Positions 50,213-57,836 of a stretch of DNA of 64,000 nt are shown one piece after another. The stretch's first letter is position 1. Each line of letters begins with the position of its first letter. Source of the stretch: Chryseobacterium mucoviscidosis (lineage in GTDB: Bacteria; Bacteroidota; Bacteroidia; Flavobacteriales; Weeksellaceae); the NCBI RefSeq assembly GCF_002177115.1, contig NZ_MVAG01000128.1, forward strand, positions 536,495 through 600,494, given 5' to 3'. Both the position numbers and the translations under genes were made by a program. The notes beneath the pieces are model-generated. The model was given only the letters and a program-made list of their open reading frames with translations, was not told the origin of the DNA and searched no databases.

Positions 50213-50541
50213 AAAATTATGTTTGATCAACTGGAATTTATATTCTTCTAACTGTAAACAACATTCCTGCTCCTAAAAGTTATATTCGATCAACCGAAAC
50301 TTATATTCTTTCAACTGTAAATAATATTCTTGTTCCTGAAAGTTATATTCGATCAACTGAAACTTATATTCTTCAACTGTAAACCATATTATTGCTCCTG
50401 AAAGTTATATTCGATCAACTGAAAGTTATATTCGATCAACTAAAACTTATATTTTTCCAACTGTAAACAATATTCTTACTCCTGAAAGTTATATTCGATC
50501 ACCTGAAACTTATATTCTTTCAACTCTAAACAATATTCTTT
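50213..50541. repeat. Minisatellite, 21-bp unit in 63-bp superunits
   Basis: The phrase AGTTATATTCGATCAAC starts at 50278, 50341, 50403, 50424 and 50487 (steps 63, 62, 21, 63). Each superunit has three related 21-bp units (TATATTCGATCAACTG, TATATTCTTTCAACTG, AATATTCTTGCTCCTG types). On the minus strand it reads as repeated Gln-Leu-Ile-Glu-Tyr-Asn-Phe-like heptads, but with stops, so it is not an intact gene. Confidence 0.85.
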
Positions 50542-50590
50542 TTTCCTTCAATTTAAATTTTAAAGTAAAACGTATACTTCCTCCTTAAAC

Positions 50591-50620
50591 TGCTCCGTAG
50601 GAGCAATATCTGTGTAGAAA
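50591..50620. repeat. Dispersed hairpin repeat, copy 3
   Basis: TGCTCC-GTA-GGAGCA then ATATCTGTGTAGAAA; see copies at 27055 and 38783. Confidence 0.7.
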
Positions 50621-50731
50621 GACACATCCCCCACAACAACAAAACTCCGAAGGAGTTTAATATCGCCCCTCAGATATCATCACAACGCAATCTGAAACCT
50701 CATTTTCCCTATCTCCACCGACAAACCCCAT

Positions 50732-50759
50732 AAAAAAACCACCGGAAATCCGGTGGTTT
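50732..50759 (-). terminator. Terminator of pnp
   Basis: AAACCACCGG / CCGGTGGTTT stem, four-base loop, seven T on the minus strand. Confidence 0.92.
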
Positions 50760-50785
50760 TCATATCTGTTAATATCAGAATAATC

Positions 50786-53050
50786 TTAAGCTTCAGATGA
50801 AGGATTATTATCTCCCGCAGGTTTTTCACCTTCCGGTCTTCTCTGTCCTTCCGGTCTGTTTGGTCTTTCAGATCTGTTGTTCTGTCCTTCCGGTCTTGGT
50901 CCCCTTTGTTCACCTTCTTTCTTCTCAGGTCTTGGAGGTCTTGGCAACAAAACTTTTCTGGAAAGCTTCATTTTCTTACGGTCATCATAACCCATAAATT
51001 TCACTTCCACTTCATCACCTTCGTTATAAGGAACTTTGTCTAAACGAGCCCATTCGATCTCAGAAATGTGAAGAAGACCTTCAGTACCTTTAGCAATCGC
51101 TACGAAAGCACCGAAATCCATTACCTTCACAACCTTACCTTTGTAAACTTCCCCTACTACAGGAACAAAAGTAATCTCATTGATCTTCGCAATCGCTTCG
51201 TTGATTTTTTCTCTGCTGACACCGGAAATTTCGATTCTTCCGATTTCTCCAATTTCTTCAATTGCAATAACAGTATCTGTATCCTTCTGCATTTGCTGAA
51301 TGATTTTTCCACCAGGTCCGATTACAGCACCGATGAAATCTTTAGGAATTTCCATCATTACCATTTTCGGAGCGTGAGGTTTCACATCTTCTCTTGGAGC
51401 AGCAATTGTTTCAGTAATTTTATTTAAGATATGGATTCTTCCGTCTTTAGCCTGTAAAAGCGCTTTCTCCATAATATCCATTGATAATCCCTGGATTTTG
51501 ATATCCATCTGACAAGCTGTGATTCCGTCTGCAGTTCCTGTTACCTTAAAGTCCATATCACCTAAATGATCTTCGTCTCCTAAGATATCAGAAAGTACCG
51601 TGAATTTACCTGATTTTACATCAGTTACCAACCCCATTGCAATACCAGAAACTGGTTTTGTAATCTGAATACCCGCATCCATCAATGCCAATGTTCCGGC
51701 ACAAACTGTCGCCATTGAAGAAGAACCGTTGGATTCTAAAATATCAGAAACGATACGGATCGTATAAGGATTTTCTTCAGGGATCATATTTGCCAAAGCT
51801 CTCTGAGCAAGGTTTCCGTGACCAACCTCTCTTCTTGAAGTTCCTCTCAGAGGTCTGGCTTCACCCGTTGAGAACGGCGGGAAGTTATAATGTAAGAAGA
51901 ATCTTTCGTCATAGTTTGCCATTACGCTGTCTACCATGTTCGCATCTTTTACCGAACCTAAAGTTACAGCCGTTAAAGATTGCGTTTCACCTCTTGTGAA
52001 AATTGCAGAACCGTGAGCTCCAGGTAAATAATCGATTTCGCTCCAGATCGGACGAATCGTTTCAGGATCACGACCATCAAGACGGATTTTATCATTCAAA
52101 ATCATCTGACGCATCGCTTCTTTTTCCACATCGTGGTAATATACTTTTACGAAAGGAGTTACTCTTTCAAGCTCTTCTGCATCTTCTGCATACTGAGCAA
52201 GGAATTCTTCACGGATCGCCTTGAATTTTTCTCCTCTTTCTTCTTTGCCTGAAGGAGTTTTCGCTACTTCATATACTTTATCGTAAGTTTCTTTCCAAAC
52301 TTTTTCACGGATTTCCTCGTCATGAGTTTCGTGAGAATATTCTCTTTTCGGGAATGATTTTCCTACTTTTTCAGCTAATCTTTCCTGAGCTTCAACTTGT
52401 TTTTTAATTTCAGCGTGAGCGAAAGTGATTGCTTCCAGCATTTCCTGCTCAGAGATTTCTTTCATTTCACCTTCCACCATTACGATAGAATCTTTAGTAG
52501 CTCCCACCATAATATCAAGATCAGAATTCTTAAGATCTTCGAATTTAGGATTAATAGAAAGCTCACCGTCAATTCTTACCACTCGTACTTCAGACATCGG
52601 TCCGTTGAAAGGAATATCTGTAATGGCAATCGCTGCAGACGCCGCCAAACCTGCTAAATCATCAGGAATCGACTGTCCGTCATAAGAAATTAATGAAATC
52701 ATTACCTGAACTTCCGCATGGAAATCTTCAGGGAACAAAGGTCTCAAAACTCTGTCTACCAAACGCATCGTAAGGATTTCCTGATCAGATGGTCTTGCTT
52801 CTCTTCTGAAAAAGTTTCCTGGGATTTTACCGCCTGCATAGAATTTTTCTCTGTAATCTACTGTTAAAGGTAAAAAATCTACACCGGGATTGGCTTCTTT
52901 GTTGGCTACAACAGTTGCTAAAAGCATTGTTCCGCCCATTTTTACGACTACAGATCCGTCAGCTTGCTTAGCTAATTTCCCTGTTTCAATTGTGATTTCT
53001 CTGCCGTCTGCAAGAGTAATCAGCTCTGTAATTGCTTGAGGTACACTCAT
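50786..53050 (-). CDS. pnp: Polyribonucleotide nucleotidyltransferase (PNPase)
   Basis: 3'-5' phosphorolytic exoribonuclease and RNA tailing enzyme. The 754 residues contain two RNase PH domains (GKLAKQADGSVVVKMGGTMLLATVV near the start; SAIFTRGETQSLTAVTLGS, RREVGHGNLAQRAL in the second core), a KH domain (IPKDFIGAVIGPGGKIIQQMQK) and an S1 domain (GEVYKGKVVKVMDFGAFVAI). The last 45 residues are a low-complexity Arg/Pro/Glu-rich tail (RPEGQNN, RPEGEKPAGDN). It follows rpsO on the same strand, the conserved order in most bacteria, but here with separate promoter and terminator. Confidence 0.97.
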   Translation of the reverse strand: MSVPQAITELITLADGREITIETGKLAKQADGSVVVKMGGTMLLATVVANKEANPGVDFLPLTVDYREKFYAGGKIPGNFFRREARPSDQEILTMRLVDRVLRPLFPEDFHAEVQVMISLISYDGQSIPDDLAGLAASAAIAITDIPFNGPMSEVRVVRIDGELSINPKFEDLKNSDLDIMVGATKDSIVMVEGEMKEISEQEMLEAITFAHAEIKKQVEAQERLAEKVGKSFPKREYSHETHDEEIREKVWKETYDKVYEVAKTPSGKEERGEKFKAIREEFLAQYAEDAEELERVTPFVKVYYHDVEKEAMRQMILNDKIRLDGRDPETIRPIWSEIDYLPGAHGSAIFTRGETQSLTAVTLGSVKDANMVDSVMANYDERFFLHYNFPPFSTGEARPLRGTSRREVGHGNLAQRALANMIPEENPYTIRIVSDILESNGSSSMATVCAGTLALMDAGIQITKPVSGIAMGLVTDVKSGKFTVLSDILGDEDHLGDMDFKVTGTADGITACQMDIKIQGLSMDIMEKALLQAKDGRIHILNKITETIAAPREDVKPHAPKMVMMEIPKDFIGAVIGPGGKIIQQMQKDTDTVIAIEEIGEIGRIEISGVSREKINEAIAKINEITFVPVVGEVYKGKVVKVMDFGAFVAIAKGTEGLLHISEIEWARLDKVPYNEGDEVEVKFMGYDDRKKMKLSRKVLLPRPPRPEKKEGEQRGPRPEGQNNRSERPNRPEGQRRPEGEKPAGDNNPSSEA

Positions 53051-53064
53051 AAATTGTTTTGTGT

Positions 53065-53126
53065 TGTACTCCGTATTGAGTACTTTAATTAATTATATTT
53101 CGTCTAAATTTTCGTTTGCAAAGATA
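53065..53126 (-). promoter_or_regulatory. pnp promoter and leader hairpin
   Basis: -7 box TATCTTTG on the minus strand (53126-53119). In the leader GTACTC / GAGTAC (53065-53082) forms a six-bp stem; leader hairpins mediate pnp autoregulation in other bacteria. Confidence 0.5.
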
Positions 53127-53230
53127 ATGTATTATAATGATTTTTTTAAATTTTTGTCTGTAAAATCTTACCCATCTATCCCATAATTTCCATATATTCT
53201 GCACCGAAAACCACTTCTGATTACGAAAAC

Positions 53231-53261
53231 AAAAAAGCAACCTCTTTCGAGATTGCTTTTT
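53231..53261 (-). terminator. Terminator of rpsO
   Basis: AAAAAGCAA / TTGCTTTTT arms with an inner CTC / GAG pair. Confidence 0.88.
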
Positions 53262-53280
53262 ATGTGAAAATCTTTGTAGA

Positions 53281-53550
53281 TTATTTTCTTAAACCTAATT
53301 CAGCAATAATTGCTCTGTATCTTGCGATATCCTTATTTTTAAGGTAATCTAATAAACTTTTTCTTTTACCTACCAGTTTCACCAAAGATCTTTCTGTGTT
53401 GTAATCTTTGTGATTGCTCTTTAAATGAGCAGAAAGGTGGTTGATTCTGAAAGTGAAAAGTGCAATTTGCCCTTCAGCAGTTCCTGTGTCCTGTGCAGAT
53501 TTTCCGTGTTTTGCGAAAATTTCCTGCTTTTTTTCTGTTGTTAAGTACAT
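53281..53550 (-). CDS. rpsO: 30S ribosomal protein S15
   Basis: 89 residues, exact family length. Binds 16S rRNA in the platform of the small subunit. DTGTAEGQIALFTFRINHLSAHLKSNHKDYNTERSL and the C-terminal LLDYLKNKDIARYRAIIAELGLRK are the hallmark helices of S15. The promoter at 53586-53616 is close to consensus. It lies upstream of pnp, as in most bacteria. Confidence 0.98.
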   Translation of the reverse strand: MYLTTEKKQEIFAKHGKSAQDTGTAEGQIALFTFRINHLSAHLKSNHKDYNTERSLVKLVGKRKSLLDYLKNKDIARYRAIIAELGLRK

Positions 53551-53585
53551 TCCAATATTGTTTAATGATTATTATGTAACGGGTG

Positions 53586-53616
53586 CAAAAGTACGACTAT
53601 TTTTTTATTCTGCCAA
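53586..53616 (-). promoter_or_regulatory. Promoter of rpsO
   Basis: Minus strand TTG (53616-53614), 20 bp, TACTTTTG (53593-53586). Confidence 0.72.
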
Positions 53617-53700
53617 CATTATTGATTTCATTTATTGATTTTGATAGAAAAAAATGTTAAAAATTTCTTAAAAAAATTATGCTACCCCACTAAAAGGCAG

Positions 53701-53708
53701 TAATTTTG
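53701..53708 (+). promoter_or_regulatory. -7 box before 53724 gene
   Basis: TAATTTTG; it covers the in-frame TTG at 53706 and places the start at ATG 53724. Confidence 0.55.
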
Positions 53709-53723
53709 CATACGAATTTAGTG

Positions 53724-54275
53724 ATGAGAAAATTAATAACATTTACCACCTTTACTTTAGCTCTTTTTGCAGGTTTTTCTTTATTAAAAGCTCAGAAAAG
53801 CCATGAAAACAAGATCAAAAAAGTTTTATATTTCAATCCTGAGGTAGAACCCGACCTTCAGGAAATTAAAGAACCTACCAATACAGCTTTCTTCAGCGCA
53901 GTTTCTGATAATTTAAGCGAAAGAAAAAACAAAATGCTGAGAACGGAAACCCAGATTTCTTTTGACAGCATAGACAAGCAGACCGTTTGGGATTACTGTA
54001 AAAACAACGATGCCGATTTTGCCATTGTTCCGAAAGTAAAATATTTCAAAGTAGGAATCGGAAAATATGTTTTTTCCAATCAGGTCGTGGTAAGCATGAA
54101 ACTATTTGATGCAGAAGGCAATCTGGTTACCGAAACGGATTATGACACGTATAAAAAGAACATGAGATTGCTTGGTTCCACTGTAAATTCTGTAAAAATA
54201 GGAACCAACGGAGCCATCAAAGGAATTTTAAAACAGCTAAAAAAAATTAAACCTTCTGCAGAATCCGGATTTTAA
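53724..54275 (+). CDS. Secreted protein of unknown function
   Basis: 183 residues with signal peptide (MRKLITFTTFTLALFAGFSLLKAQ). The mature part is alpha-beta: KVLYFNPEVEPDLQEIKEP, SFDSIDKQTVWDYCKNNDADFAIVPKVKYF, VVVSMKLFDAEGNLVTETDYDTY. The layout (a helix, then a strand repeating 'DADFAIVP') resembles small periplasmic proteins that monitor lipoprotein or GNA1162-like assembly, but I cannot name a family. Own promoter; no obvious operon partner. Confidence 0.75.
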   Translation: MRKLITFTTFTLALFAGFSLLKAQKSHENKIKKVLYFNPEVEPDLQEIKEPTNTAFFSAVSDNLSERKNKMLRTETQISFDSIDKQTVWDYCKNNDADFAIVPKVKYFKVGIGKYVFSNQVVVSMKLFDAEGNLVTETDYDTYKKNMRLLGSTVNSVKIGTNGAIKGILKQLKKIKPSAESGF

Positions 54276-54329
54276 TTTCCGGCAGTTAAAACTATTATGC
54301 AAATCATTGAATCTTATAAAATTAAATTC

Positions 54330-54441
54330 ATCCCTGTGTGAATAATTAAAAATATTTTATTAATTTAGTCTGAAACAATTCATTCAAACTATCTCAATTG
54401 AAATTTCTTAGCATTTGCAGTTTTTGCAGGTGCTTTTTTTA
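54330..54441 (+). other. Possible remnant of a deleted peptide-gene cassette
   Basis: 54340-54360 (GTGAATAATTAAAA and following T-rich bases) resembles the sequence 30-60 bases before the first bacteriocin-like gene, and the hairpin 54410-54434 (AGCATTTGCA / TGCAGGTGCT plus T-run) resembles the terminator 54959-54987. Nothing codes between them. Confidence 0.4.
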
Positions 54442-54565
54442 TTGAATTGTTTTTATTTAAATATATTCATCAGTAATCCAACATATTAAAATCATATAAT
54501 TTTCAATTATAGGTGAATAATTAAAACCTTTTTTGTATTTTTAGCTTACATTAAATCTAAATAAT

Positions 54566-54715
54566 ATGAAAAATTCAAACCTGAAAAAGCTCACCAGAAA
54601 AGAGCAGGAAAAGATCAACGGCGGAGGTCTTCAGAAATGTCATTACCATTTTGAATGTCCGGGCGGATCCTGCTGTCAAAATGTTTGTGTCTACTACAAC
54701 TGTCCGGAAGTTTAA
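54566..54715 (+). CDS. Bacteriocin-like six-cysteine peptide 1
   Basis: 49 residues. Leader MKNSNLKKLTRKEQEKINGG has the double-glycine end typical of peptides exported by cysteine-protease ABC transporters and is of the Chryseobacterium 'LKKLxRxEQxxIxGG' type. The core has six cysteines spaced C-x5-C-x4-CC-x3-C-x4-C (KCHYHFEC, SCCQNVC, YNC). The pattern is that of inhibitor cystine-knot peptides. A second copy follows 15 bases later. No transporter or immunity gene is adjacent. Confidence 0.85.
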   Translation: MKNSNLKKLTRKEQEKINGGGLQKCHYHFECPGGSCCQNVCVYYNCPEV

Positions 54716-54730
54716 CCCCAAAAGATTATT

Positions 54731-54874
54731 ATGAAAAATTTAAAGAAACTAACGAGAAAGGAGCAGGAGAAAATCAATGGAGCCGCTTTGGTACAGTGTA
54801 CGAAAGACTCCCACTGCTTCGGCGGATATTGCTGCAATTATGCGTGTTATATGTATGCCTGCATTGAACCTTAG
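54731..54874 (+). CDS. Bacteriocin-like six-cysteine peptide 2
   Basis: 47 residues with leader MKNLKKLTRKEQEKINGA, nearly identical to peptide 1 but ending Gly-Ala. The core differs in sequence (QCTKDSHC, YCCNYAC, YAC) yet keeps exactly the same cysteine spacing C-x5-C-x4-CC-x3-C-x4-C. Conserved leader and spacing with diverged loops suggest duplication with selection on the loops. A terminator follows at 54959. Confidence 0.85.
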   Translation: MKNLKKLTRKEQEKINGAALVQCTKDSHCFGGYCCNYACYMYACIEP

Positions 54875-54958
54875 TGTTTGAGAATGTATACTGAATAATA
54901 AAATTCAGCAGACGAAAAAAAACAATAATTTATTACTTTTAAAATTTAATTTTTTTCA

Positions 54959-54987
54959 AAGCATTCGTTTTTGCGGATGCTTTTTTA
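54959..54987 (+). terminator. Terminator of the peptide operon
   Basis: AAGCATTCG / CGGATGCTT (one G-T pair), loop of six, T-run. Confidence 0.9.
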
Positions 54988-55025
54988 TTTTCAGAAATTT
55001 AAATAATCCTTAAATTTTGCAGTTC

Positions 55026-55058
55026 TTTGGGCAATTTTAAAAATTTGGGCTATTTTTG
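55026..55058 (+). promoter_or_regulatory. Promoter of mgtE
   Basis: TTTG 55026-55029, 21 bp, TATTTTTG 55051-55058. Confidence 0.72.
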
Positions 55059-55082
55059 CACTACTCTTAAAAATTTGACGTT

Positions 55083-56405
55083 TTGAATTCTAAAGACGAA
55101 CTTATCTTCAACCCTGCCGATATTGCCGAAACTCTTAGCGAACTTCACGCGGACGAGAGGCTTTTGGCATTCCTGAAAGTTCCGAAAGAATACAAAGCAG
55201 ATGTTTTTTCGCATCTTGATCCCGATTTTCAGGAAGAAACGATCAGAAGTATCGGGAGCGATGAGGTTTCAGAAATCCTGAATGCGATGACTCCGGATGA
55301 CAGAACGGCTCTTTTTGAGGATTTTCCGGACGAGCTTATCAAGTATTCTATCAATCATCTTAATCCGCAGGAACGCAGAATTGCCCTTAAATTATTAGGC
55401 TACGATTCAGATTCTATTGCCCGTCTGATGACGCCTTATTACATCCAGATCCGTAAAGAATGGACGATTAAAAGATGTCTTCAGCAGATTAAAAAAGTGG
55501 GAAGTAAGGTAGAGACGATGAATTATCTCTACGTTGTGGACGAAAGAAACCGGCTGATCGATGATATTGCTCTGGGAAGTCTTTTGTTGGCAGAAGAAGA
55601 AACTTTGGTTTCAGAAATTACGGATAATCATTTTGTTGCGATTACCACAACGACGACTAAAGAGGATGCGGTACAGTATTTCGAAAAGTATGACCGTGCT
55701 GCGCTTCCTATTATTACTGAAGCCGGAGTTCTGGTAGGAATTGTAACGATTGATGACATTCTCGACCAGATTGAGCAACAGAATACGGAAGATATCCAGA
55801 AATTCGGGGGATTGGAAGCTTTGGACGTTCCTTATACGCAGACTTCTCTTATCGAAATGGTAAAAAAGAGAGGAATGTGGCTGATTATTTTATTTTTCTC
55901 TGAAATGCTTACGGCTTCGGCGATGGGTTATTTTGAGGATGAAATTCAGAAAGCGGTTGTTCTCGCACTTTTTGTTCCTTTGATTATTTCCAGTGGAGGA
56001 AATTCCGGTTCACAGGCTGCAACTCTGATTATCAGAGCGATGGCACTTCAGGAAATTACTTTAAAAGACTGGTGGTATGTGATGAGAAAAGAAATTTTCA
56101 CAGGTTTATCACTGGGCGGAATTTTAGGGATCATCGGTTTCCTGAGAATTATGATCTGGCATAAAGCAGGTTTTTTCGACTATGGAATTCACTGGGCTTT
56201 TGTTGGATTAAGTGTAGGCGTTTCTCTGGTGATGATCGTACTTTGGGGAACACTTTCGGGTTCTATGGTTCCTTTCATTCTTAAAAAATTAAAACTCGAT
56301 CCGGCAACTTCTTCCGCTCCTTTTGTGGCAACGTTGGTGGATGTAACAGGATTAATCATTTATTTTTCGGTCGCAGGACTTTTCTTAACGGGCAAACTTT
56401 TGTAA
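55083..56405 (+). CDS. mgtE: Magnesium transporter MgtE
   Basis: 440-residue Mg2+ channel of the inner membrane. Order: N domain of helical superhelix (about 1-115; HLDPDFQEETIRSIGSDEVSEIL), paired CBS domains (about 118-245; MNYLYVVDERNRLIDDI, ALPIITEAGVLVGIVTIDDILD), a connecting helix and five membrane segments (WLIILFFSEMLTASAMGYF, VPLIISSGGNSGSQAATLIIRAM, the selectivity region). The start is a TTG at 55083: no ATG lies near, and the promoter ends 24 bases before it. Gated by cytosolic Mg2+ through the CBS part. Confidence 0.95.
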   Translation: MNSKDELIFNPADIAETLSELHADERLLAFLKVPKEYKADVFSHLDPDFQEETIRSIGSDEVSEILNAMTPDDRTALFEDFPDELIKYSINHLNPQERRIALKLLGYDSDSIARLMTPYYIQIRKEWTIKRCLQQIKKVGSKVETMNYLYVVDERNRLIDDIALGSLLLAEEETLVSEITDNHFVAITTTTTKEDAVQYFEKYDRAALPIITEAGVLVGIVTIDDILDQIEQQNTEDIQKFGGLEALDVPYTQTSLIEMVKKRGMWLIILFFSEMLTASAMGYFEDEIQKAVVLALFVPLIISSGGNSGSQAATLIIRAMALQEITLKDWWYVMRKEIFTGLSLGGILGIIGFLRIMIWHKAGFFDYGIHWAFVGLSVGVSLVMIVLWGTLSGSMVPFILKKLKLDPATSSAPFVATLVDVTGLIIYFSVAGLFLTGKLL

Positions 56406-56431
56406 TTTTAGGCGACATCTAAAATATTACA

Positions 56432-57169
56432 ATGAAGGTAGTTTCTTTGGTTCCCTCGATTACGGAGGCTTTATTTGATTTGGGTTTAACGGAAAAAGAA
56501 GTGGTCGGAAGAACGAAATTCTGTATTCATCCCGCTGAAAAGGTAAAAAATGTAACGGTTATCGGCGGTACAAAAAATATCAATATTGAAAAAATAAAGG
56601 CTTTACAGCCTGATCTTATTTTAGCCAATAAGGAAGAAAACGTAAAAGAACAGGTGGAAGCTTTAATGCAGGACTTCAAGGTAATTGTCACCAATGTTGA
56701 AAATATTGAGGACAATTATTATATGCTTAAAAATTTAGGCAAAATCTTTCATCAGGAAGAAAAAGCACAGCTTTTTAATCTTAAAATCTATGATGTTCTC
56801 AACCACGCAAAAATTGAATCTCCCATAAAAGTTGCCTACTTAATCTGGAATAATCCTTATATGACGATAGGTTCCGATACTTTTATTCATAAAATTCTGG
56901 GTGAGATCGGTTTTGAAAATATTTTTAAAGATCGGAAACGTTATCCTGTGATTCAGACGGAAGATCTTGCGGAAGCAGAACTCATAATGCTTTCTTCTGA
57001 ACCGTTCCCTTTTAAAGAGAAACATATTAAGGAACTAAAGAAGTTTTATCCTGATAAAAAAATAATGATTGTAGACGGAGAGGCGTTTTCGTGGTACGGA
57101 ACGCACATTGCGAAGTGTGAAAATTATTTTAAGGAACTTATTTCTGATCTTAAACACGAATTTCACTAA
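56432..57169 (+). CDS. Helical-backbone metal receptor (BtuF-like), no signal peptide
   Basis: 245 residues of the periplasmic cobalamin/siderophore-binding fold: VVSLVPSITEALFDLGLTEKEVVGRTKFCIHP and KIKALQPDLILANKEEN at the start, the long backbone helix, and YGTHIAKCENYFKELI at the end. Unlike the usual ABC substrate-binding proteins it lacks a signal peptide or lipobox; translation starts directly with MKVVSLVPS. It may therefore act in the cytoplasm, for example on cobalamin-like or other bis-histidine ligands. It follows mgtE at 26 bases, possibly in one transcript. Confidence 0.88.
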   Translation: MKVVSLVPSITEALFDLGLTEKEVVGRTKFCIHPAEKVKNVTVIGGTKNINIEKIKALQPDLILANKEENVKEQVEALMQDFKVIVTNVENIEDNYYMLKNLGKIFHQEEKAQLFNLKIYDVLNHAKIESPIKVAYLIWNNPYMTIGSDTFIHKILGEIGFENIFKDRKRYPVIQTEDLAEAELIMLSSEPFPFKEKHIKELKKFYPDKKIMIVDGEAFSWYGTHIAKCENYFKELISDLKHEFH

Positions 57170-57250
57170 TTTTTTCACGAATGGCACTCACTCTTTTTTT
57201 ATAAATTTTCTAAGTTTTGGCTGATGTCAATTATTCATTTGTTTATGAAA

Positions 57251-57270
57251 ACGGACTAAAGTCCGTTTCT
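57251..57270. repeat. AAACGGACT-AA-AGTCCGTTT palindrome
   Basis: Nine-bp perfect arms around AA; a palindrome type common in Chryseobacterium intergenic DNA. Confidence 0.65.
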
Positions 57271-57316
57271 ATTGATCCCATTTCGAAAGGAAATTTTGAT
57301 CTATCCTATCATACAA

Positions 57317-57345
57317 AAGACTCCGGCTCTTCGAGCCGGAGTCTT
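57317..57345. terminator. Bidirectional terminator
   Basis: 13-bp perfect stem AAGACTCCGGCTC / GAGCCGGAGTCTT with a three-base loop, between convergent genes. Confidence 0.9.
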
Positions 57346-57374
57346 ATATTTTTAACACTTTAAAAGCAAGATTT

Positions 57375-57824
57375 TTACAAAATTTTAGAAACTTCGTTAC
57401 ACAGCCATTCCAATAATTCTCTGTCTTCTTCTGTAAAAGGATCAATCGTATGAGAATCAATATCGATCTGACCGATATTCTGTCCGTCTTTGAAGATTGG
57501 AACTACAATTTCCGCTTTGGTATCGATAGAACAGCTTAAATAATTACTTTCTTCATGTACATCGGGAACAACAAACGTTTCATTGGAAACAGCAACCTGA
57601 CCACAGATTCCTTTACCGTAAGGAATGATGGTGTGATCTGTCGGAGCTCCAACGTAAGGTCCCAGTTTCAACTCATCTTTATCTCCGTTTTTGAAATAAA
57701 AACCCGTCCAGTTGAAATAGGATATTTCCTGATCCAAAAGGTGACACACTTTCTGAAGTTTCTCTTCTGTATTATGTTTCGGACTTTCAAGAATAGACGA
57801 AAGTCGTTTTTTTAATTCTGACAT
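57375..57824 (-). CDS. GAF-domain protein, probable free methionine-R-sulfoxide reductase
   Basis: 149 residues forming a single GAF domain: YFNWTGFYFKNGDKDELKLGPY, PYGKGICGQVAVSNETFVV, NYLSCSIDTKAEIVVPIF and IDIDSHTIDPFTEEDRELLEWLC. The two cysteines in GKGICG and LSCS occupy the positions of the catalytic and resolving cysteines of YebR-type fRMsr enzymes, which reduce free methionine-R-sulfoxide with thioredoxin. Length and single-domain form also match. Reductase activity is inferred from these residues. Confidence 0.82.
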   Translation of the reverse strand: MSELKKRLSSILESPKHNTEEKLQKVCHLLDQEISYFNWTGFYFKNGDKDELKLGPYVGAPTDHTIIPYGKGICGQVAVSNETFVVPDVHEESNYLSCSIDTKAEIVVPIFKDGQNIGQIDIDSHTIDPFTEEDRELLEWLCNEVSKIL

Positions 57825-57836
57825 TTTTTTACTGTT

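Noticed and set aside
50213..50541. CRISPR-like array of regularly spaced repeats
   Set aside because: The stretches between repeats are themselves copies of the same 21-bp unit, so there are no unique spacers, and no cas genes are present.
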